Source: JAIQFL01 sp035295745 | GTDB lineage: Bacteria > Acidobacteriota > Terriglobia > Bryobacterales > Bryobacteraceae | Direction: 5' to 3' | DNA length: 64,000 nt | Assembly: GCA_035295745.1 (NCBI GenBank) | Contig: DATGIL010000061.1 | Coordinates: forward strand, 99,386-163,385 | Part shown: positions 25,554-32,706 of the stretch, piece by piece | How the letters are laid out: each line of letters begins with the position of its first letter | How positions within the stretch are numbered: the stretch's first letter is position 1 | Position numbers and translations under genes: made by a program | Notes under the pieces: model-generated | What the model was told of the DNA's origin: nothing | Seen by the model: only the letters and a program-made list of their open reading frames with translations | Databases searched by the model: none

Positions 25554-25586
25554 GGGTTGGGGGTCAGCGGTTGGGTCAGGGTGGGG
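25554..25586 (+). other. G-run cluster upstream of thiE
   Basis: Five runs of three to five G occur within 33 bases on the plus strand, with loops of 2, 9, 3 and 1 bases. It could form a quadruplex, although one loop is longer than the usual 7. It sits in the 99-base gap between thiE and the kinase gene, where the G-rich strand is the template strand for both. No other feature was seen in this gap. Confidence 0.3.
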
Positions 25587-25630
25587 TTGCGGACGTTTCA
25601 TTGCCAGTCGCCGGACCCCTCGTCAACCAA

Positions 25631-28396
25631 TCACCGGAAGTCCGACACCAGCATAAGGTCCATCCCGTCGTCGTCCAGTTGGGTGTAATAGATCGACCGT
25701 TCGTCGCGCGTGACCACTATCCTGTTCTGTATCAGGTGATCTGTGGTGGCGAGCGTACGAACGCGGCCCGAAGCCAGGTCCAGGAACTGAATCCGGCAAA
25801 TCTTCGAGCCGGGCGATCGCTGGCTGAAATAGAGTCCCCGGGATGTGGCGAATACATGCCCCTGAATGGCGTTGTCGATCATTTTAATCTCTCCGCCTCC
25901 TTCCGCCGGCATCCGCCAGATATCGGCGCTCGGCCCACGCACCCGGCTGTAGTAGAGCCATCGGCCATCAGGCGAAAACGCCACGTCGAAGCCGCCTTCC
26001 CGGGTGATGAGGACGGACTCGCCCCCAGTGGCGGGAATCCGCCACAACTGCCGCTCACCCGAACGCATCGAGGAGTAGTAGATCCACTTGCCGTCCGGGG
26101 ACCATACCGGCTGCAGGTTCTCCCGCCCGTCGTGTGTCAGTCGCACGGACGACCCACCTTCGGCCTGAACAACGTAAACGTCGGTCAAGCCCCCGGCGTT
26201 GCCCGAGAACACAATCCGCAGTCCATCCGGAGACCATTGGGGGGAGGCCGTCAGATCCTTCAAGGAACTCAGTTGGCGGGCGTTCGTCCCCCCGGCATCG
26301 GCCACCCAGATCTCAGGAGACCCGGCGCGGTTGCTCTCAAATGCCAGCCGGCTGTCATCCGGGGAAAGGGCGGCGTTCTGGTCCCACAAAGTGGACCCGA
26401 GAACCTTCCGGCGCGCCGTCTCCTTTCCGCCGGGCTGATCCAAATCCAGGCGCCAGACGTTCGTATCGTAGCCTTCCCGCGCATAAACCAACTTCTTCCC
26501 ATCGCGCGACACTTCCGGGGCGGAGGCGTTGGATCCGAGTTCCACCAACTGACGCGGTGAGCCTCTTCCGTTGAGCGATGCGCGCCACATCACGCGCACC
26601 CAACGCAGCGGCGCCAGCATCAGCATCTCGTGTGACGAAAGTGGCGTCGGGACGCTGCACTCCACACCTTCAAATCCCGGAATCGGCACGCGGCGTTCCT
26701 CGCCTCCAGGGCGCATGTCCCCGGAGAGAGGCACGGTCCAGATCTGGCCCGGTGTAGCGGCGTCGCGGGCGAACACCAGCGTGCCGCCATCCGGCGAAAT
26801 GGCCGGCTGTCCGTCGGTGGATGACACATCCCGCAACCCAGTGACCTGATGTTCTTCGCCGCTGGATGCCGAGATTGCGAAGATCCTCGCGTGGGGCGTG
26901 GAAGGAGTGCGGTGCGCGAGCAAGAGCCACCTGCCATCCCGCGACCAGGCTAGCCATCTCTTTCGCGGTTGAAGGTTGATTTGTGTCGTCAAAATGACGC
27001 GCGGCGAACCTCCCGCGGCGGGAATTATCTTCACTCGCGTCTGTCCGTCGCCGGCGGAAAGATAGGCGATCCAGTTCCCGTCGGGCGACCATGCCGGCGC
27101 GTACTCGGCCTCGACGCCGCTGGTCAGACGCTGCGGCGCAGTGTCTCCAATACGCAAGCGGTAGATGTCCCAGTTGTCCTCGCGTTCGCCGTTCCATGCG
27201 AATGCGACACTCATTGCGTCCGGCGAAAAGCTGGGCGAGGCCTCGGCCCCGGGATAGCTGGTGATCGGGATCGCCTCCAGCAAGGTCCGCTCGCCCTGGC
27301 GTGGAATCCAGATCGCGGCTGCCACCGCGGCACATGCGGCGGCAGCCAGCAATGCTGATCCACGATGCCGGCGCAACCAGCGCCATGCGCGCTTGAAGCG
27401 TTGCGCACCCGGCGCGAGAACCGGCTCGCCGCGGAGATATCGATCCAGGTCGGCGCCCAATTCCGCGGCTGATCGATAGCGCTGCGCCGGCTCGATCTGG
27501 AGGCACGCACCAATCACGCGCTCCAGATCTCCCGAAAGGACGCGAATGAGGGTTCGCGAGTTGGTCCTCCGCCGCCCGGCGATCTCCGCCGCTGCAGTGG
27601 ACTGCCTCAGCTTCGTGGACGGGGGCGGATCGTCTTTCCCCGGCAACACACCAGCCAGCAGTTCGTAGAGCACGATTCCTAGGGAGTAAATATCGGACGC
27701 CGGCCCGATGTCCCGCTGGTCGAACGCCGCCTGTTCCGGACTCATGTACCCCGGAGTGCCCAAAACTTCACCCACCGCCGTCTCCTGCGTCTGTCCCGGC
27801 AGCCTTTCCGCTGCCCACTTGGCAATCCCGAAGTCGATCACCTTCGTCGCTGGGCGGCCGTCGATCTCGGTCAGCAATATGTTCGACGGTTTGAGGTCGC
27901 GATGCACGATCCCTCTGCGATGAGCGTGATCCACCGCCAGGCACATGTCACGGAACAGCGCAATCCGTTCGGCGACCGTACACCCTCGCAGGTCGCAAGC
28001 CGTGGTCAACGGCACGCCGTCTACAAACTCCATGGCGAAGTAGGGGCGGCCCTTTGCCGACGTGCCCGCGTCGTAGATGGTCGCAATGCCGGCATGATAC
28101 ATTCGCGCCAATGCCTGCCGCTCCGCTTCGAAACGCCGCAGTATGGCTCGCGTGTCCATACCAACCTTCAATACCTTCAGCGCGACCTCGCGGCGGATGG
28201 GCTGCGTCTGCTCCGCCAGGTAAACGACACCCATGCCCCCTTCACCGATTTCGCAAATGACCTCGTAGTTGCCGAATGAGTCCCCGTCGGGCTCGGGCGT
28301 TACTGGCTCCGCTGCCAGTCGCAAAACGCAGGCGGGGCACAGGGAAACCTCCCCAGACCCGTCGAACTCCGCACCGCAACGGCTGCAGGATTCCAT
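25631..28396 (-). CDS. Transmembrane Ser/Thr protein kinase with C-terminal TolB/PD40-type propeller
   Basis: 921 residues. An N-terminal zinc ribbon (C4, C7, C20, C23) precedes a complete Hanks-type kinase domain (about 44-320): GEGGMG loop 51-56, catalytic K74, HRDLKPSN 165-172, DFG 188-190, and GTPGYMSPEQ in the activation segment. One TM follows (about 347-364). The extracytoplasmic part holds repeated SPDG-type blades (for example FSPDAMSVAF, WSPDGNWIAY, LSPDDSRLAF, FSPDGRWLYY), as in TolB/WD40-like propellers. The propeller may sense an envelope ligand. The gene follows the ECF sigma gene with a single base between them, so kinase and sigma factor probably act in one pathway. Confidence 0.92.
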   Translation of the reverse strand: MESCSRCGAEFDGSGEVSLCPACVLRLAAEPVTPEPDGDSFGNYEVICEIGEGGMGVVYLAEQTQPIRREVALKVLKVGMDTRAILRRFEAERQALARMYHAGIATIYDAGTSAKGRPYFAMEFVDGVPLTTACDLRGCTVAERIALFRDMCLAVDHAHRRGIVHRDLKPSNILLTEIDGRPATKVIDFGIAKWAAERLPGQTQETAVGEVLGTPGYMSPEQAAFDQRDIGPASDIYSLGIVLYELLAGVLPGKDDPPPSTKLRQSTAAAEIAGRRRTNSRTLIRVLSGDLERVIGACLQIEPAQRYRSAAELGADLDRYLRGEPVLAPGAQRFKRAWRWLRRHRGSALLAAAACAAVAAAIWIPRQGERTLLEAIPITSYPGAEASPSFSPDAMSVAFAWNGEREDNWDIYRLRIGDTAPQRLTSGVEAEYAPAWSPDGNWIAYLSAGDGQTRVKIIPAAGGSPRVILTTQINLQPRKRWLAWSRDGRWLLLAHRTPSTPHARIFAISASSGEEHQVTGLRDVSSTDGQPAISPDGGTLVFARDAATPGQIWTVPLSGDMRPGGEERRVPIPGFEGVECSVPTPLSSHEMLMLAPLRWVRVMWRASLNGRGSPRQLVELGSNASAPEVSRDGKKLVYAREGYDTNVWRLDLDQPGGKETARRKVLGSTLWDQNAALSPDDSRLAFESNRAGSPEIWVADAGGTNARQLSSLKDLTASPQWSPDGLRIVFSGNAGGLTDVYVVQAEGGSSVRLTHDGRENLQPVWSPDGKWIYYSSMRSGERQLWRIPATGGESVLITREGGFDVAFSPDGRWLYYSRVRGPSADIWRMPAEGGGEIKMIDNAIQGHVFATSRGLYFSQRSPGSKICRIQFLDLASGRVRTLATTDHLIQNRIVVTRDERSIYYTQLDDDGMDLMLVSDFR

Positions 28397-28397
28397 G

Positions 28398-29123
28398 TCA
28401 CTTTGCCGAGAGGGCTTGAATCAGGAACTGCAGCTCCGAATCCACGTCCGAAGGATCGAGCACCAGGTTGGCAATCTCTGCGCGGATCAGATCGCGGCAG
28501 CGGCGGCGAAGACGGTGAATCGTCACCCGCACCGCGCCTTCGGTGGTTCCCAGTTGACCGGCTATCTCGGCATACGGCACTTGCTCCGATCCGCCGGGCA
28601 GGTATCCCTGTAGCTTCCCGAAGAGTTCCTCTTTGCCCTCGCGTGCCATGGATGCCCGCAGCTCTCCGGTGGCCCGGTGTACGATCGTGAGCGCGTACCT
28701 CCGGTCGAACACGGTCTCCGGCGTTTCGGTGTCGCGCAGGCTCCGCTCATAATGCTCCTCGGCATCCTGGAGATCCACGGGAATCAGGTGGGAACCACCC
28801 CGTTTCAGCGCCCGGCGGCGGTCCCACTCATCGGAGAGAAAGTGCTTCAGCCCGCCCAGCAGATACGAACGGAAGCGGGCGCGGTCAGGCTCGGCTCTCT
28901 CCAGAAAGGGTTTCTCGAGAAGCCACAGGAAAAAGTCCTGCGCCAGGTCCTGCGCAGAGTCCGCCGGATGTCCGCAGCGCCGGATGAACCAGTAAACCGG
29001 CTGCCAATACGCGCGGCACAACTCCAGCAGTGCTTCGTCGCGTTGCGCTCCGGCGGGAGAGCCCAACGATGCAATCAAGGTCCATCGGGTGGTGGGGAAG
29101 GCTGCGGACGGCCGGCCGGACAT
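28398..29123 (-). CDS. ECF-type RNA polymerase sigma factor, kinase-linked
   Basis: 241 residues from the ATG at 29123, preceded by GGGAGA; the frame is open to 29294 but without a better start. The N terminus FPTTRWTLIASL is typical of the ECF factors common in Acidobacteria and Planctomycetes that occur next to Ser/Thr kinases. Region 2 includes AQDLAQDFFLWLLEKPFLE; region 4 is the HTH VPYAEIAGQLGTTEGAVRVTIHRLRRR (split). No anti-sigma gene is near. Control by phosphorylation from the kinase behind it is an inference from the arrangement and from known ECF-kinase pairs. Confidence 0.88.
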   Translation of the reverse strand: MSGRPSAAFPTTRWTLIASLGSPAGAQRDEALLELCRAYWQPVYWFIRRCGHPADSAQDLAQDFFLWLLEKPFLERAEPDRARFRSYLLGGLKHFLSDEWDRRRALKRGGSHLIPVDLQDAEEHYERSLRDTETPETVFDRRYALTIVHRATGELRASMAREGKEELFGKLQGYLPGGSEQVPYAEIAGQLGTTEGAVRVTIHRLRRRCRDLIRAEIANLVLDPSDVDSELQFLIQALSAK

Positions 29124-29253
29124 GTCTCCCCTGCAGTCTTTCCCGCCGATTGTACTACAGGTGTGCGGCCCGGCTGTAACAACCGCCGCGCGTTTCCCAA
29201 GGTTGTGGGTGAGGAGGAATTCATGAAGATGCACCAACCCCGCTGGAGGACCT

Positions 29254-30273
29254 ATGGGCGATAGCATCCTGGGTCTTTTCGATACATCAGACACCGATCC
29301 GGCTTACGGCACCATGCCGCCGCCCCCCGTGTACAACCTCATGGCCGGAAAGCCGGCACAAGCCGGGTGGACGAACGCTGTGGCGCCGTCAGGCCGTGTC
29401 CCCCGGGCACAGATCGGCCATGCCGCCAAGCCTGGCTGGACTGGAGCTACGGTTTCGCCGGGCCGAACCCCTATAGCGCAAATCGGTCGCCAGCCTCAGC
29501 CCGCATCGATGATGCCACCGGGTCCGACATCGCAGTTCATGCCGCAAAGCCCACAACCTGCCACGCAGCAGCCAACCTTGACTTCCAGCAGCAGCGGGAT
29601 TATCCCTGAAATCGACATGCACTCGCGCAACCTTGGGGAAGACCGCAACGGTGTGAAGTACCTCACGGACCAAGACGAACGGGTCGACAAGTACTGGGTA
29701 AGGCTGGGTCAAAACATGACGCGGCGGGGCACTCAGTTTGACACCGCAAGCATCAAAAAATATTTCTTTGATAAGAGCCAAGACAACAACCGGCCGTTGA
29801 AATATGGAAACCAGCCGGCTCAGCTTGCGATCGCCCAAATGCGTAACGGCGGCAGTGTCCATAAGGCGGGCGACCTCATGTACGAGTGGGCATGGAACAG
29901 CCTCATCTGGGTGTTAGCCGTGAAGCCCGGTTCCAACACAGGCCAGGGCGCATTGGCTTGCTTCTTTTCTCATGTCGGAAAGGGCGGCCGGTTCCACCAC
30001 TCGTCCTTTATGGCCGGCGGCAAGGTAATCTGTGCGGGGGAGTGGATCGTGGAGGCTGGCCGCCTTCGCAAGATCAGTGCGAACAGCGGACACTACCGTC
30101 CGCCCCTCGGCGCCTTCCACCGAGCCGTCAACGCAATGGCCTCCGCATGGCACGCCGACACCGAGGTGCTTCTGTGGAACGACCGGACGAAGACGTGGGA
30201 ATACGTCAACGTGAGGGTTTTCGTGCGCGACCCAACAGGCGGCGGGAAGTGGAAGACCAACCCGGACGCCTGA
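29254..30273 (+). CDS. Protein with C-terminal domain resembling plant IQM proteins
   Basis: 339 residues, no signal peptide or TM. The first 110 residues are rich in Pro, Gln and Ala and hold two copies of a unit of about 24 residues of the form GWTxAxxxxGRxPxAQIG(H/R), roughly residues 37-80. The C-terminal half has KYWVRLG, then WVLAVKP, GRFHHSSF (245-252), an AGE and SGHYRP (278-283). From memory, plant IQ-motif proteins of the IQM group carry GRFHHSSFLAGG ... SGHYRP in the same order behind a YWLDVG segment; the calmodulin-binding IQ motif itself is absent here. Biochemical activity is unknown. The gene is divergent from the ECF sigma gene (130 bases). An effector or toxin-like role is possible but unproven. 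Confidence 0.8.
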   Translation: MGDSILGLFDTSDTDPAYGTMPPPPVYNLMAGKPAQAGWTNAVAPSGRVPRAQIGHAAKPGWTGATVSPGRTPIAQIGRQPQPASMMPPGPTSQFMPQSPQPATQQPTLTSSSSGIIPEIDMHSRNLGEDRNGVKYLTDQDERVDKYWVRLGQNMTRRGTQFDTASIKKYFFDKSQDNNRPLKYGNQPAQLAIAQMRNGGSVHKAGDLMYEWAWNSLIWVLAVKPGSNTGQGALACFFSHVGKGGRFHHSSFMAGGKVICAGEWIVEAGRLRKISANSGHYRPPLGAFHRAVNAMASAWHADTEVLLWNDRTKTWEYVNVRVFVRDPTGGGKWKTNPDA

Positions 30274-30380
30274 CATGGCCCTCAATCATCCGCTCGGCAG
30301 GAATCGTCTTGGCGCCCAGGCCCGCAACGCAGCTTACTGTGGGTTCGTCAGACCGGCCCCGGCCGTCTGGGCGCGGCCGA

Positions 30381-30863
30381 TCAACTCGCAGGAGAGATCT
30401 TGATCAACTCATCCAACTGAAAGGCATGCCGGATGGGATGCATGACCGCGTGCTCTAACATTGAATCGATCGCGTAACGCGTCCGCCAACGCGTCGGGTA
30501 CTCGGGAGTCTCCAATTGTTCGTCGGAAATCTCCCGGAGCGCTTCGGCCCGCCAGCGCTCGAGAATGTGCTCCAGATAGTCGTCCGCATCGCGGACTATG
30601 GCGGTCGCGTCCGGGGCGGGTCGAACTCCGGGATCAGGTAATCTCAATGCCTCGCACGTCCAGACCAGGTATCCGCCGGCCGCGCTGAACACATGTCGGC
30701 CCAACACGCTCAGCGAGGCGTAATTAGGGTCGGCGGACGGTGGGAGGCTCACAGGGACTGCCAGAGCCAGCCGCCACGTCTGGACGAAGCCGCGCAGATG
30801 TTCCTCGTGCAGCAGCACCATAGCGCGTACGGCGCGAGAGCGGTACGGGAGATTGGATGACAT
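30381..30863 (-). CDS. DinB-superfamily protein
   Basis: 160 residues, the usual size of DinB-like four-helix bundles. Histidines H19 and H22 (LLHEEHLRGF) at the start, H57, and H138, H142 and H146 in LEHAVMHPIRHAFQLDEL at the end are arranged as in metal-binding DinB/YfiT-type proteins, some of which are thiol-dependent transferases. The late H...H pair in HPIRH is the most diagnostic part. It stands alone, with intergenic gaps of 107 and 165 bases on either side. The specific reaction is unknown. Confidence 0.7.
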   Translation of the reverse strand: MSSNLPYRSRAVRAMVLLHEEHLRGFVQTWRLALAVPVSLPPSADPNYASLSVLGRHVFSAAGGYLVWTCEALRLPDPGVRPAPDATAIVRDADDYLEHILERWRAEALREISDEQLETPEYPTRWRTRYAIDSMLEHAVMHPIRHAFQLDELIKISPAS

Positions 30864-31028
30864 AGGGAGAGAATAGCCGATTCACAGCGTCCTCGAGAAA
30901 CGTTCACCCAGCGGGCACCCCACAGGTCCCGGTCGATCTCCACTCAATAATCGTGGAAGCTAGCCGACCTCCCATTACTGATCCGCCCACACTTCCGCGG
31001 AAGCCGTTTCCCAGAGTTTCGGATTCGT

Positions 31029-31529
31029 TCACCACGCCTTCAGAGCCAGGCGGCGAACACCTTCCAGCGTGATGCCATAGACAAGGTGGGCGGCCAGGAA
31101 CTGAAGTTGCTGGGACACCGGTACTTCCGCCGGCTTTTTCGCTAGCCCGAGCGCAGGCACCGCGATTTCATCGCCAAGCGCCCAGGCGGCTGCCCCATAG
31201 GCAACGCCAAATCCCAATGTGATGGTTTCGTGCTTCTGCCCAAGACCACCGTATAGCGCTCCGATCCCGGTTCCGTAAACGTAGTGCACCAGAGGGCCAG
31301 CAGTCTTCTCTTCTTCTGCGGAGAGTGGATGGCCCAACATTGCGGACGAGATCCTCTGCGCGGTTCTGACGGTGGCATCCTCTCCTTGGCCTTCATGCGG
31401 ATCGGAGTGGCCCAAAGCGCGCGATAAGAGGAACTGGAACTTAGGCATGATCCACGATGCGACCAACCCGCCGATACCCCCGGCGATGAGTCCTTTGTAA
31501 ACCTTGTCTTTTTTAGACCGGAAATACAT
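31029..31529 (-). CDS. DUF1440-family inner membrane protein
   Basis: 166 residues from the ATG at 31529; the frame extends to 31628, but the added residues lack conservation-like character. The segments YKGLIAGGIGGLVASWIMPKF (split), VHYVYGTGIGALYGGL, LGFGVAYGAAAWALGDEIAVPALGL and AAHLVYGITLEGVRR match the layout of DUF1440 (YagU-like) proteins, which have three or four TMs and which in E. coli have been linked to acid resistance. The loop HSDPHEGQGEDA with acidic and His residues is typical. It is a single gene. Confidence 0.75.
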   Translation of the reverse strand: MYFRSKKDKVYKGLIAGGIGGLVASWIMPKFQFLLSRALGHSDPHEGQGEDATVRTAQRISSAMLGHPLSAEEEKTAGPLVHYVYGTGIGALYGGLGQKHETITLGFGVAYGAAAWALGDEIAVPALGLAKKPAEVPVSQQLQFLAAHLVYGITLEGVRRLALKAW

Positions 31530-31733
31530 GAGATGAACACTGCAAGGAACGCGCCACTGTTCTACTGCCACCAAACACGCAACTCGTCGGAATCCCGCCC
31601 ATTCGGACAGGAAGTCTTGTTGGGCCAAGGGCCGGCCGGGCTGCCAACCTGAATCGCCCCCGACCGCAGCAGCAAATACTCAATACCAGTTGCGAGTCCG
31701 AGCCGCCGGAATACCGGACTATGATCGATACCA

Positions 31734-32027
31734 ATGGCCCGAAGCACTGAATCATCGCTCAAGGACATGAAGACATGGACCGACCGGCTCGGTCATACCG
31801 GCCTGCGCTCCTTCACCGACGCCGATGGACATCTATGGCTCGAGCAGAATCGGGCGAAAGCATCGAAATGGGCAAAGCTGGCCCGGAAAGGCCATGACAT
31901 CGCCTGGGAGTTCGAGAAACCGGGCGGCGGCTATACGGGACGCATGCTAATTGACGGTGAGATTTACACGCCGCGAGAGGCGACGAAGACCTTTCTGAAG
32001 GTCCAAAAACCTGCTCAGGAGCGGTAG
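31734..32027 (+). CDS. Small hypothetical protein
   Basis: 97 residues, basic and tryptophan-rich (KTWTDRLGHTGLRSFTDADG; WLEQNRAKASKWAKLARKGH; MLIDGEIYTPREATKTFL). The ordered alternation of charged and aromatic residues looks like a real small soluble protein. A second possible start is the ATG at 31767, with AAGGA directly before it. No family is recognised. It lies between a DUF1440 gene on the other strand and the fourth PadR unit, and is followed by about 300 bases without a gene. Confidence 0.5.
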   Translation: MARSTESSLKDMKTWTDRLGHTGLRSFTDADGHLWLEQNRAKASKWAKLARKGHDIAWEFEKPGGGYTGRMLIDGEIYTPREATKTFLKVQKPAQER

Positions 32028-32279
32028 ATGGGGGCCGCCCAGTCCGTACATGAGGCCGAAAGCAGTCGCCGTGCCGGCCGCGCCTCGAGCGCGACCAACG
32101 CGTGCTCGCCACTATGCGCTGCTGTGCCACTGCCGTCTCCAGGTCGATGCGCGACGGGCGGTGCCCGATCACACTCGTTGCAAAACAGCAGCCCGAAAGC
32201 AACTCCGGAAGCCGTTTCTTTCAAGCCCGAGCCATCTTGTGACCAGCTACACATCTGCAACTCGCCGTTTCTGATTGGC

Positions 32280-32329
32280 TTGACTTTTGGTTGTTACTTG
32301 TTTACTCTAGGCATGTTCTGAACATGCCT
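32280..32329 (+). promoter_or_regulatory. padR-4 promoter with 21-bp perfect palindrome
   Basis: TTGACT (32280-32285), 17 bases, TACTCT (32303-32308). Directly after the -10 comes a palindrome with arms AGGCATGTTC (32309-32318) and GAACATGCCT (32320-32329) around a single T; the ATG starts 2 bases later. It contains ATGT-N5-ACAT, which resembles known PadR boxes (ATGT...ACAT). The leader would be about 15-17 bases. Confidence 0.7.
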
Positions 32330-32330
32330 T

Positions 32331-32693
32331 ATGCAAAACAGCAAAGACACATCGCGCGATTTGTTCCCCGGCGCGCTGGAAATGATGATCCTCGAATCGC
32401 TCCGTCGTCAGCCTGCCCATGGATATGCGCTGGTTCAGCACATCCAGCAGCGCTCCAACAACCTGCTTCAGGTGGAAGAGGGCTCGCTATATCCAGCGCT
32501 GCAACGGCTGCTTAAGGGAAAGCTAGCCAGGGCCGAGTGGACGGTGTCACCCTCGACCAACCGGCGCGTGCGTGTCTACGAGATCACTCGAGCCGGTCTA
32601 AAGCACCTCGAGCGCGAGATCTCAAGTTTTGACCGCATGCTGGAGGGCATCCAGATGGTGCTCGGGCCCGCGAAGGAAGCCGCGAAGCCTTAG
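32331..32693 (+). CDS. PadR-family transcriptional regulator
   Basis: 120 residues. FPGALEMMILESLRRQPAHG (about 11-30) replaces the GTLDLLIL opening seen in the other three PadRs, while QVEEGSLYPALQRLLKGKLA (about 46-65) and RVRVYEITRAGLKHL keep the winged-helix pattern. It is thus the most divergent of the four PadRs, and its operator is also different. The stop TAG lies inside AGGAGG, the ribosome-binding site of the following ADOP. Confidence 0.9.
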   Translation: MQNSKDTSRDLFPGALEMMILESLRRQPAHGYALVQHIQQRSNNLLQVEEGSLYPALQRLLKGKLARAEWTVSPSTNRRVRVYEITRAGLKHLEREISSFDRMLEGIQMVLGPAKEAAKP

Positions 32694-32706
32694 GAGGTCC
32701 TGTACG

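Noticed and set aside
25532..25630. TPP riboswitch upstream of thiE
   Set aside because: The conserved CTGAGA and the other thi-box core elements are not present.
25040..26560. 506-codon plus-strand ORF opposite thiE and the kinase
   Set aside because: Shadow of two recognisable minus-strand genes.
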